NCBI RefSeq assembly: GCF_014217805.1
Contig: NZ_CP055156.1
Location: 1,866,585 to 1,930,584 of the forward strand
Length of the DNA: 64,000 nucleotides
Direction: 5' to 3'
Origin: Adhaeribacter swui
Lineage (GTDB): Bacteria > Bacteroidota > Bacteroidia > Cytophagales > Hymenobacteraceae
Shown in pieces: positions 7,032-15,442 of this stretch. Each line of letters starts with the position of its first letter. Within the stretch, counting starts at the first letter, position 1. The notes under the pieces are model-generated. The model ran no database searches. It was not told the origin of the DNA and worked only from the letters and a program-made list of their open reading frames with translations. The translations under genes were made by a program, and so were the position numbers.

Positions 7032-9410
7032 ATGTTAGTTATAAAAAGAGACGGCCGGCGTGAGTCCGTCAAGTTTGACAAAATTACGGCCCGAATAGAG
7101 AAGCTCTGCTACGGCCTGAACATGATTTACGTGTCGCCGATTGAAGTGGCTAAAAAGGTAATCGACGGGATTTACGATGGGGTAACCACCGTAGAACTCG
7201 ATAACCTGGCCGCCGAAATCTCGGCTTCCATGACTACCAAGCACCCGGACTACGCTATTCTGGCGGCCCGGATTGCCATTTCGAACTTGCATAAGGTTAC
7301 GGCTAAGTCGTTCAGCAGCACCATGAAGCGGCTGTATACTTACGAAGATCCGAAAACCGGCGAAAATGCCTCGTTGCTGGCAAAAGACGTGTACGAAATT
7401 ATCCGGAAAAATGCCGCTCTATTGGACTCCAGCATTATCTACGACCGCGATTACAACTACGATTATTTCGGTTACAAAACCCTGGAGCGTTCGTATTTGC
7501 TGCGCCTGGATGGCAAAGTAGTGGAGCGGCCGCAGCACATGCTCATGCGGGTAGCTATCGGTATCCACAAAAACGACATTGATTCGGCCATCGAGACTTA
7601 TAATTTAATGTCGGAGAAATGGTTTACCCACGCTACGCCTACCCTGTTTAATGCCGGTACGCCTAAGCCGCAATTATCGAGCTGCTTCTTGCTTACCATG
7701 AAAGAAGACAGCATTCCGGGCATTTACGATACCCTGAAAAGCTGCGCCATGATTTCGCAGAGCGCTGGTGGTATTGGCTTAAGCGCGCACAACATCCGGG
7801 CTACAGGTTCTTATATTAAAGGCACTAACGGTACTTCTAACGGTTTGGTACCTATGTTAAAGGTGTTTAACGATACGGCCCGTTACGTAGACCAGGGCGG
7901 TGGCAAGCGCAAAGGAGCGTTCGCGATTTACCTGGAGCCCTGGCACGCCGATGTTTTTGAATTCCTGGATTTGCGTAAGAACCACGGGAAAGAAGAAATG
8001 CGCGCCCGCGATTTATTCTACGCCCTCTGGATTCCGGATTTGTTTATGAAACGTGTGGAAAGCAACGGCGACTGGAGTTTGTTCTGCCCGAACGAAGCTC
8101 CTGGTTTACCGGATTGCTACGGCAAAGAGTTTGAACGCTTGTACGAAAAATACGAGAAAGAAGGCCGCGCCCGCAAAACCATTAAAGCGCAGGAGTTGTG
8201 GTTTGCCATTCTGGAAAGCCAAACCGAAACCGGTACGCCGTACATGCTCTTTAAAGACCACGCTAACAACAAATCGAACCAGCAGAACTTAGGTACTATT
8301 AAGTCTAGTAACTTATGTACCGAAATTATTGAGTACACTGCTCCGGACGAGATTGCGGTATGTAACCTGGCTTCGTTGGCGTTGCCGCGTTTTGTAACCG
8401 GCGAAGGTGAAATTAAGCAGTTTGATCACCAGAAACTGTATGAGGTAACTTACCACGTAACCAAAAACCTGAACAAGGTAATTGATATTAACTACTACCC
8501 CGTAGAAGAAGCCCGGAACTCTAACCTGCGCCACCGGCCCATTGGTTTAGGTATTCAGGGCTTAGCCGATACGTTTATTGCGCTGCGCATGCCGTTCGAA
8601 AGCGAAGAAGCCGCCCGCTTAAACAAAGATATTTTCGAAACTATTTACTTTGCGGCCATGACGGCTTCGAAAGATTTGGCGAAGAAAGATGGCCCGTACT
8701 CTACTTTCGAAGGTTCGCCTATTTCCCGCGGTATCTTCCAGTTCGATATGTGGGACGTTACCCCCGAGTCGGGCCGTTGGGATTGGGAAGCTTTGCGCAA
8801 CGAAGTAGTAGAACACGGGGTGCGTAACTCCTTGTTAGTAGCGCCAATGCCAACCGCCTCTACTGCGCAGATTTTAGGTAATAACGAAAGCTTTGAGCCG
8901 TATACCTCTAATATATATGTACGGCGCGTACTAAGCGGTGAGTTTATGGTGGTAAACAAACACCTGCTGAAAGACCTGATTAAACTCGGTATCTGGAACG
9001 ACAGCATGAAAAACCAGATTATCGCGGCCAACGGTTCTATCCAGAATATCCCGAACATTCCGCAGAACATTAAAGACCTGTACAAAACCGTTTGGGAAAT
9101 TAAGCAGAAAACCATTATTGACCTGAGCGCTGACCGTGGAGCGTACATCTGCCAAAGCCAAAGCCTGAACCTGCACGTACAGAACCCGAACTTCGGTAAA
9201 CTGACTTCGATGCACTTCCACGCGTGGAAACGCGGCCTGAAAACCGGTATGTATTACCTGCGTACCAAAGCCGCCGCCGACGCGATCAAGTTCACGGTAG
9301 AAAAACAAGCCGCTGAAACCCTGGAACCCATGAACGTTTCAGACCAAAACCGCAGCGACATGGCCTGCTCCCTGGATAACCCAGACGCATGCGAGGCATG
9401 TGGTAGCTAA
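7032..9410 (+). CDS. nrdA: Class I ribonucleotide reductase, alpha (catalytic) subunit
   Basis: The 792-aa R1 protein reduces ribonucleoside diphosphates. An ATP-cone starts the chain ([18 protein letters not shown]), so dATP feedback control is expected. The catalytic barrel shows [34 protein letters not shown], the NLCTEI segment and [19 protein letters not shown]. The C-terminus ends CEACGS, the redox-active Cys pair re-reduced by thioredoxin or glutaredoxin. Codon use and GC match the neighbourhood, in contrast to the next gene. A terminator follows 14 nt after the stop. Confidence 0.97.
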   Translation: MLVIKRDGRRESVKFDKITARIEKLCYGLNMIYVSPIEVAKKVIDGIYDGVTTVELDNLAAEISASMTTKHPDYAILAARIAISNLHKVTAKSFSSTMKRLYTYEDPKTGENASLLAKDVYEIIRKNAALLDSSIIYDRDYNYDYFGYKTLERSYLLRLDGKVVERPQHMLMRVAIGIHKNDIDSAIETYNLMSEKWFTHATPTLFNAGTPKPQLSSCFLLTMKEDSIPGIYDTLKSCAMISQSAGGIGLSAHNIRATGSYIKGTNGTSNGLVPMLKVFNDTARYVDQGGGKRKGAFAIYLEPWHADVFEFLDLRKNHGKEEMRARDLFYALWIPDLFMKRVESNGDWSLFCPNEAPGLPDCYGKEFERLYEKYEKEGRARKTIKAQELWFAILESQTETGTPYMLFKDHANNKSNQQNLGTIKSSNLCTEIIEYTAPDEIAVCNLASLALPRFVTGEGEIKQFDHQKLYEVTYHVTKNLNKVIDINYYPVEEARNSNLRHRPIGLGIQGLADTFIALRMPFESEEAARLNKDIFETIYFAAMTASKDLAKKDGPYSTFEGSPISRGIFQFDMWDVTPESGRWDWEALRNEVVEHGVRNSLLVAPMPTASTAQILGNNESFEPYTSNIYVRRVLSGEFMVVNKHLLKDLIKLGIWNDSMKNQIIAANGSIQNIPNIPQNIKDLYKTVWEIKQKTIIDLSADRGAYICQSQSLNLHVQNPNFGKLTSMHFHAWKRGLKTGMYYLRTKAAADAIKFTVEKQAAETLEPMNVSDQNRSDMACSLDNPDACEACGS

Positions 9411-9424
9411 GAATTTTAATTTCT

Positions 9425-9460
9425 AAAAAAAGAGAGGCTAATAAATTGGCCTCTTTTTTT
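9425..9460 (+). terminator. Terminator of nrdA
   Basis: AAAAAAAGAG(AG)GGC pairs with GCCTCTTTTTTT ending at 9460, with a 2-nt bulge and a loop of about 10 nt, starting 14 nt after the nrdA stop. It should isolate the reverse transcriptase gene from nrd transcription. Confidence 0.8.
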
Positions 9461-9525
9461 AGTGCTTATTCTAGAAGAATTAATTAATTCATATAATATT
9501 ATATACTGCATTATCAGAGGCTTAC

Positions 9526-11691
9526 ATGAAAGATTTAGATAAAGCATTCGCAATTGAAAATCTAAGCAGAAGTTGGAGATGGTTGAATTCAAGCGCAAAG
9601 CTGGATTACAAAAACTACTTTAGACATCACTATAATGCTTATGCAGTTTCTTCTAAAGAGAATTTAGAAAGTCTTCGTAAGAGATTAAAACAAAATATAT
9701 ATACCCCATCCCCACCAGTAAAGATATATTTACCCAAAAAGAGTGGAATATTACGTCCTTTTACGATTTTAACAATAGAAGACCAAATTGTTTATCAGTC
9801 GTTTGTAAATGTAATAGCTGAAAAACTTTATTCTGTAGCGGGTAAAAATTATGATTTATTAAATTTTGGAAACCAATATGCAGGAAGTAAATCAAGGTTT
9901 TTCTTAAAAGATTGGAAAAAAGGTTACAAAGGGTTTAACAGTAGTATAGAAACAGCTTTTAATGCAGGTTTTACAACAACAGCTACCTTTGATTTAACTG
10001 CTTTTTATGATTCCATAGATCACAAAGTCTTACGACAGCTTCTTCAACGACTAGGTATTTCTAACGACTTTAATGACAGATTAATAAGTTGTCTTGAAAA
10101 ATGGACCTGCCATAATCATTATTCCTGTAAAGATCAAAAAAATGAAGTCATATATCATGGACATGGTATACCACAGGGACCTATGGCATCAGGAATATTA
10201 GCAGAAGTGGTAATGACTCACATTGATGAAGGATTTAAAAAACTAAAACCTACAATTAAGTATCTAAGATATGTAGATGATATTAGATTAATGGCTTTGG
10301 ATGAGTATGGCATAAGGAGTTCTCTTTTAAAACTTGATTTATTAAGCAAAGAAATTGGTTTGTTTCCCCAATCGAGTAAAATTAACATTCATAAAATAAT
10401 AGATTTAGCTCAAGAATTAAAATCTATAAGCTTAGACCCAGAAATTAAAGATACCGACAAGTTAATTGAACCAGATGACGCTTTAGAAAAAATTGATATT
10501 ATAATAAGGAGAGATAAAAATGTAAATAATGAGACAGCATTGAAGTTTATTATAGGTTTAGCTATTCCAAGCATTAAACTTGATAACCGTTTAATCAAGC
10601 TTCTAGATTCACATTCGCATCTTTATAAAACCATATTAAGGTATTTTGAAAGAAGAACAAAGCTTTCAAAATTGATCTCGAAGAAATTAGTAGAAAAGTT
10701 AAAGACAGATAATATATACGAGGAAGTAACAGCAAAATACCTTGTATGCTTATCGTCTAATATTCATGAAAAACATATCAATGAAGTAATTGATTACTGC
10801 TTAAATAAATTCAAGAATATTGAAGATGTAACTTCTCCTAATTTACAAGCCGCAATTATAAGTTGGATATTAAAAGGATTTCATTTTAGATTTTATGACT
10901 TACAAATATTCTTAAAAGATTCTTCAGAGTGGGTAATACAATCTATAATGCATTTAATTAGCGAGAAAGATTATGGCCTACCATCATATGAGCTGCTGAT
11001 TAACTCTTTTTTAGAAAGAAGGGATAATGATACTGCTTTGAATGCAGCCTATTTATGTATAGTAAAAAATTTAAATATTCAAGCTAATAATGCAGAAATT
11101 AATGATTTAGCCCAAATAGCATTATTTAATTTAGGTAAATTAAAAGATAGACCTTTTCGTAAGAGCACAATACCAGAAAGTTTAAAATATTTGTTTGGAG
11201 ATGTTTTTAATAATTTAGATTGGAATAAATTTTTAGGAAAGCATAAGTTGAAAGCCGAAACGCAAATCTATATTTGTAAGATGTATTCTCAAACTGATGC
11301 GACAGCCTTTGTAAATCAGTTAGATGTCTTCAATGATCTTCTTCTTGACTCATTATACTTAAGAGATAATACAATAGGCAAATATAATTTGGGTAAGATT
11401 GGTTCTATAAAAAACTCAGTTAAATTAAAAGCTGCATACCCAAATTTTGCTTTAGCTATAAATTTAATTCATGAACTAAGATTAAAGAGTGAGTTGTCCC
11501 ACTCTTATACATCTGCAAATGGAAAAAGAACTAAAAGGATTTCTTTCACTGAGCTGAGTAGGATAAGAAAGAAATTAATTGCTGGTTACTCGGAATACAT
11601 AGACAAAGCAAGTTCAATTTTATTAGTTTCTCTTGCAATAAAGGGTGAGCAAAGTAAATCTCATGGCGCGAGCGTCCTCGCTCGTGTCTAA
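9526..11691 (+). CDS. AbiA-like antiphage reverse transcriptase (RT, helical repeats, C-terminal HEPN motif)
   Basis: 721 aa in three parts. Residues 70-300 are a reverse transcriptase: FDLTAFYDSIDH (catalytic Asp156), HGIPQGPMASG (212-222) and YVDD (249-252, Asp251/Asp252), so all catalytic carboxylates are kept. Residues 330-630 are almost all amphipathic helices, like the HEAT-type repeats of class 1 Abi/DRT enzymes. Residues 640-695 carry Arg652-x6-His659 followed by a Lys/Arg-rich block, matching the R-x4-6-H motif of the HEPN domain at the end of AbiA. Family knowledge: such enzymes stop phage growth. Base composition is far more AT-rich than its neighbours, suggesting transfer. The last residues (SHGASVLARV) are encoded by the REP element. 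No msr/msd RNA or intron RNA is evident, so a retron or group II intron is unlikely. Confidence 0.8.
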   Translation: MKDLDKAFAIENLSRSWRWLNSSAKLDYKNYFRHHYNAYAVSSKENLESLRKRLKQNIYTPSPPVKIYLPKKSGILRPFTILTIEDQIVYQSFVNVIAEKLYSVAGKNYDLLNFGNQYAGSKSRFFLKDWKKGYKGFNSSIETAFNAGFTTTATFDLTAFYDSIDHKVLRQLLQRLGISNDFNDRLISCLEKWTCHNHYSCKDQKNEVIYHGHGIPQGPMASGILAEVVMTHIDEGFKKLKPTIKYLRYVDDIRLMALDEYGIRSSLLKLDLLSKEIGLFPQSSKINIHKIIDLAQELKSISLDPEIKDTDKLIEPDDALEKIDIIIRRDKNVNNETALKFIIGLAIPSIKLDNRLIKLLDSHSHLYKTILRYFERRTKLSKLISKKLVEKLKTDNIYEEVTAKYLVCLSSNIHEKHINEVIDYCLNKFKNIEDVTSPNLQAAIISWILKGFHFRFYDLQIFLKDSSEWVIQSIMHLISEKDYGLPSYELLINSFLERRDNDTALNAAYLCIVKNLNIQANNAEINDLAQIALFNLGKLKDRPFRKSTIPESLKYLFGDVFNNLDWNKFLGKHKLKAETQIYICKMYSQTDATAFVNQLDVFNDLLLDSLYLRDNTIGKYNLGKIGSIKNSVKLKAAYPNFALAINLIHELRLKSELSHSYTSANGKRTKRISFTELSRIRKKLIAGYSEYIDKASSILLVSLAIKGEQSKSHGASVLARV

Positions 11692-11810
11692 CTATTTGGG
11701 AGGCCTCTGGCCGGGCGAACCGATATACCTTTCCTAAAAGCAAATCAGCAACAAGTTCCTACCGGCCAGAGGCCGGACGATGGGCATCACGAGCGTGGAC
11801 GCTCGCGATA
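11663..11810. repeat. REP/BIME-like nested inverted repeat
   Basis: Outer arms: CGAGCG-TCCT-CGCTCG (11669-11684) and CGAGCG-TGGA-CGCTCG (11790-11805), each a small hairpin, and one the reverse complement of the other over about 19 bases with one change. Inner arms: GGCCTCTGGCCGG (11702-11714) and its exact complement CCGGCCAGAGGCC (11762-11774). This is the architecture of paired REP sequences mobilised by REP-associated tyrosine transposases, and such a gene starts 92 bases downstream. The left arm overlaps the end of the RT gene and provides its stop codon. Confidence 0.75.
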
Positions 11811-11901
11811 TTTTTAAATTTTTTAAATTTTTGCTTTTAGCTATCTAATTCTTGCTGCTAAAATTTGCCACCACCTGGCTTAAACCCGTATAAGCCGGAA
11901 T

Positions 11902-12432
11902 ATGTCGCGGGCATATAAAACGTACGAAGGCGGGCTGTTTTTTGTAACGCTTACTGTAGTAGGCTGGATAGATGTGTTTACCCGAAGCGCGTACTGCGAT
12001 ACTTTGGTGAAAAATTTAAAATTTTGCCAGGAACAGAAAGGCTTACAGCTTTATGCTTATTGCATCATGAGCAGCCATGTACACCTTATTGCTGCTGCCG
12101 AAACCGGTACCCTCAGCGATATTCTCCGCGATTTTAAAAGCTATACCGCTAAACAACTATTGCAACTCATTCAGGATAATCCGCAGGAAAGCCGACGAGA
12201 GTGGTTGCTGTACTTGTTCCGGCATTTTGCCCGTAAAAATAATTACAACATCGAGTTCCAGTTCTGGCAGCACCACAACCATCCTATTGATTTAAATACA
12301 AACGAACTCATCGGGCAGAAACTCCATTACATTCACCAGAATCCGGTACAAGCGGGTATCGTAACCAACGAGCAAAGTTTTGTTTATAGCAGCGCTAATC
12401 CACTAAGTCCGTTGCAAATGCAGGTAATTTAA
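11902..12432 (+). CDS. REP-associated tyrosine transposase (RAYT, Y1/HUH family)
   Basis: This 176-aa protein has the layout of RAYT single-strand transposases: an FFVTLTVVGWIDVFTR opening, the HUH metal motif His59-Val-His61 in MSSHVHLI, the DFKSYTAKQ helix, and the signature KLHYIHQNPVQAGIV near the C-terminus, then YSSA. Family members cut and join REP hairpins. The REP pair sits immediately upstream, so this is likely its substrate. The end after YSSA is short and lacks the usual GGxGLL segment, so the extreme C-terminus may be worn. Codon use is like the host chromosome rather than the AT-rich RT gene. Confidence 0.85.
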   Translation: MSRAYKTYEGGLFFVTLTVVGWIDVFTRSAYCDTLVKNLKFCQEQKGLQLYAYCIMSSHVHLIAAAETGTLSDILRDFKSYTAKQLLQLIQDNPQESRREWLLYLFRHFARKNNYNIEFQFWQHHNHPIDLNTNELIGQKLHYIHQNPVQAGIVTNEQSFVYSSANPLSPLQMQVI

Positions 12433-12692
12433 AAAGCAGGGCGTTTGTTTTTTTGCTGTTTTGGTATTATCAGGATGTTTAAGGATGGATCAAAACTTAT
12501 TTAGCGAATATCAGTTTATTTTAATTGCAGATAAGCGCTTCATTTAAAATGGATGGCCAAGCTATTCAATTTTCGGCAACTTTTACCAAAACCTGATTTT
12601 TGCTTCAAAAGCAGGTTGTTCCGGGTATTTATTTTAAAAATTTAACTGACCAATAGTACATCTCCACTTATTAAAGATAAGTACCACTTTAA

Positions 12693-12986
12693 TTACTTCT
12701 TTTGCTTTACGTAAGCGGTAAAGTAGGTTACCAGGTTAGTTTTGGCCGTGTTAAACAAATTTACTTTTTCTTCGTGAATTAATTCCTGTTCAATTAAAGG
12801 GCGGATTTGCGTTTCAATTACTTTCTTTATTTTATCGAGGTGCTCTTTTTTTTCCTCGCCGCCGTGCAGGTATACCATCAGGTAAGCTCGGTTGGCTAAA
12901 CTAAAAAAGTCGTAGATACTATCATCCGAAAAAGTTAGCTGGCGCAACTTTTCCAGAACAGGAGCACTTAAGTTATTTAAACTCAT
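12693..12986 (-). CDS. Hypothetical helical protein, 97 aa
   Basis: No family recognised. The 97-aa product is mostly charged amphipathic helix with no signal peptide or Cys, and ends in a Lys-rich tail. A central YDFFSLANRAYLMVYLHGGEEKK stretch, split here as YDFFSLANRA and YLMVYLHGG, is the only distinctive part. It stands alone on the minus strand next to the Hsp20 gene. Coding is supported by reasonable composition and codon use only. Confidence 0.6.
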   Translation of the reverse strand: MSLNNLSAPVLEKLRQLTFSDDSIYDFFSLANRAYLMVYLHGGEEKKEHLDKIKKVIETQIRPLIEQELIHEEKVNLFNTAKTNLVTYFTAYVKQKK

Positions 12987-13182
12987 ACAAGAGATACTTT
13001 AAGCAAGATGTAAAAGTAAAGGTATTTACATACGCAGGTATTTCATAGGCTGGCAATATAAAATTAGCTAAATAATTGATTGACGCTGTAATTAAAGGCA
13101 ATTTTTTAAAAAAATAACTTTTTAGTAACAGGTGCCTTAGAAATTAAACCCCTTTCAGGTTTAGGGGCAAATGCACTATAAC

Positions 13183-13204
13183 AAAAAAGGCGGGTTGCCC
13201 CGCC
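13183..13204 (-). terminator. Terminator of the Hsp20 gene
   Basis: GGCGGG (13189-13194) pairs with CCCGCC (13199-13204). On the minus strand the hairpin runs into six U (13188-13183). It lies 9 nt after the stop. Confidence 0.8.
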
Positions 13205-13212
13205 TCTTGTTA

Positions 13213-13668
13213 TTAATGAATCTCAATTTGTTTAGCCGGTTTTACTTTGGCTTCTTCTGTTTTAGGAACAGAAATATAAAGGATACCATCGCTGTATTTA
13301 GCAGAGATTTCTTCGCCCTTTACTAACCTTTCAGGCAGGCTGAAGCTACGGCTAAAGGACTGGTAGTTGAACTCTCGGCGGGCAAAGTTACCCCTTTCAT
13401 CTTTCTCTTCGTGTCGGCTTTCTTTTTGGGCCGAGATTACCAGCAGGTTATTATCTAACTCTACTTTAAAATCTTCTTTGCTCATACCCGGAGCAGCTAC
13501 TTCCAGCTCGTAAGTATCATTGGTTTCTTTAATGTTAACGGCTGGCACCGAAACACTGCTGGAGTTATGAGTTAATGGCCAGTTAAACCAATCCCTGGTT
13601 AACATGTCGTCGAAAAAAGAAGGGATGGCCGGAAAAAAACTGCGATCATTTTTCATTAAAGTTCCCAT
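13213..13668 (-). CDS. Small heat-shock protein, Hsp20/alpha-crystallin family
   Basis: ATP-independent holdase of 151 aa. The alpha-crystallin domain spans about 42-140: VPAVNIKETNDTYELEVAAPG opens it (shown as VPAVNIKE and YELEVAAPG), with NNLLVISAQK, RREFNYQSFSRSFSLP and the signature DGILYISVPK. The C-terminal I-x-I anchor is present as IEI. A consensus Shine-Dalgarno AAGGAGG (plus CCTCCTT, 13677-13683) sits 8 nt before the ATG, rare in this window and consistent with strong induced translation. No CIRCE element was found. Confidence 0.95.
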   Translation of the reverse strand: MGTLMKNDRSFFPAIPSFFDDMLTRDWFNWPLTHNSSSVSVPAVNIKETNDTYELEVAAPGMSKEDFKVELDNNLLVISAQKESRHEEKDERGNFARREFNYQSFSRSFSLPERLVKGEEISAKYSDGILYISVPKTEEAKVKPAKQIEIH

Positions 13669-13869
13669 AATTAAATCCTCCTTAAAATTTAACTTGTTGA
13701 GATTAAACCTTTAAATAAAAAACTTAACTAGCTTATAACAAATGCTTTGCCAAACCCATTTTCTGAAAAACTGGCAGATTTGCCGGCATAAATTCCTGCC
13801 AGATTCTGAAAAAATTGCAGCGTACACAGAGCCATAAATAGGTTATAAACCCGTGCCTGCGGCCGAACC

Positions 13870-14265
13870 TTACTTTTTCGGGATTTGGTTACAAGGGCCT
13901 TCGTAGCGAAGAAAAAAGTTGATCCATACTGCCCGCGATAACCGGAACATAACCGGAAGCAAACCAATTACAATTACCGCAATGGTGCCCATTACCATAC
14001 CCAGCGTAACTTCTTTTACCAAAAGGCTTAGTATAAATAACACCGCCAGAAATATACCGGTACTAAAAGCAAAACTCACGTACATGGCCCCGTAATAAAA
14101 ACCAGGTTCCGGTTCAAAGCTTTGGCCGCAGCAAGGGCATTGCGGGTACATGTCGGCAAAGCGGCTACTGTATAAAGTACCCGGCGGAAACATATTGCCT
14201 TCGCGGCACCGGGGGCATTTGGCACTAAGAACAGTATATAATAACGATGGTTTCTGGTTGCTCAT
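13870..14265 (-). CDS. DUF983 family membrane protein
   Basis: The 131-aa protein begins with a zinc-ribbon-like part (CPRC at 17-20 and CPCC at 43-46) followed by two long hydrophobic segments (about 62-82 and 86-108). The PEPGFYYGAMYVS block between them is typical of DUF983. Function is unknown; an inner-membrane location is expected. It lies alone between the Hsp20 and YwbE genes on the same strand, but about 200 bases from each. Confidence 0.85.
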   Translation of the reverse strand: MSNQKPSLLYTVLSAKCPRCREGNMFPPGTLYSSRFADMYPQCPCCGQSFEPEPGFYYGAMYVSFAFSTGIFLAVLFILSLLVKEVTLGMVMGTIAVIVIGLLPVMFRLSRAVWINFFLRYEGPCNQIPKK

Positions 14266-14495
14266 ACGTTAGGTCTTCAGGTAGGTATACTCCTTTTAAA
14301 GGATAAAAGTATACCCAAAATTTATTTTTCTGCTAAATAGTAATCTTAAACTTACCTTATATTAAGGTAAAAGCCTGATACTTTAGCTTAAAAAGTTTGT
14401 TTAACGTAACCGGGTTGCCGTTATCAGGCAAATAAACAGGTAAAAACCGCTTTTCTTCATTCGAGCAAAAGCCCGTAACCAGGAATATCAAAATA

Positions 14496-14690
14496 TTATT
14501 CGATAATATCTACTACCCGGCCTACCTGGCCATCTTCCAGGCGCACTTTTATTCCGCGGGAGTGGTACGCCGCACTGGTAAGCAAATCTTTTACGATGCC
14601 CTGGGTCTGTTTGCCGCTGCGTTGATCTTTTTTTAAAATAATGGCTACTTCTAAGCCCGGGTAAATATCAGCTCGGTTTGTTCCTTTCAT
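14496..14690 (-). CDS. YwbE family protein
   Basis: This 64-aa protein matches the short YwbE (DUF2196) family: an N-terminal YPGLEVAIILKKDQR, the QTQGIVKDLLT segment and the closing GIKVRLEDGQVGRVVDI. The pattern suggests a small SH3- or KOW-like barrel. Function is unknown. Length is normal. Confidence 0.88.
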   Translation of the reverse strand: MKGTNRADIYPGLEVAIILKKDQRSGKQTQGIVKDLLTSAAYHSRGIKVRLEDGQVGRVVDIIE

Positions 14691-15442
14691 TTTTTTAAAT
14701 TTTTTCTTTTTTCGTGCGCATGGTTGGTGCCCATCAGCTCTGTTTTGTTAAGCAAAAGGCAAATATGCTTTTTTTGTTTTATCAAAAATTGCTAAATTAT
14801 TTATTTTATTGATAATCAATTAGTAATGTTGGCTGCTTTTTAATTATTTTCGTTATAATTTTGTACAAAAAGCTAAATGCCTTTGTTCTTAAGTTTAATA
14901 GTTGGGGCATCGGGTAAACTTGTTTTTAGGGCGCTGTTTAACTAGAAATCATTTAACTGCTTTGAGTAATCCAATCTGGTATTTGCCGGCTTACTGCAAA
15001 GAATAACACTGCCCTGTATTGTTGTTTTTCTCCCGTACTGAAAATTCGGCCAGGTTTTTGGTAATACCTTTTAAATTTTCTATTTAAACTTGAAATTTTA
15101 ATTAGAATTAGCAATAAAAACACGTGTTAGTAGTTAAGCAGGATAGTGAATGAAAGATATAAAATGCTTTATTTATAACAATAGGCCTTTAAAATATCCA
15201 AATTTATCAACTTTTAACCTAATAACACGTACTTAGCTAATCCAACTGTAAGAAACCATTTACCAATTTAACAGCAGCCGGAACCCATTTATTTCGTTTG
15301 AATCTGTAAAATAAAAGGTATAAATGATAAATATCAGTTTTTAGTTAAGATAATATATTTAGTTTTGTATATATTTGTTATAAAGTAGATTATTGTTAGA
15401 AAATTCTGGCAGGTACTTTATATCCCGAAGTTTAATGTTCTA
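14691..15442. other. 752-base AT-rich gap between divergent genes
   Basis: I found no credible gene, repeat or structured RNA. The octamer TATATTTG at 15370-15377, 66 nt before the dehydrogenase start, fits a -7 box, but no clear -33 partner is present. Confidence 0.5.

Noticed and set aside
9526-11691. Retron or group II intron explanation of the reverse transcriptase
   Set aside because: Only 64 bases lie between the nrdA terminator and the start, too short for a typical msr/msd, and no intron RNA domains or maturase segment are seen; the HEPN-like end fits AbiA better.
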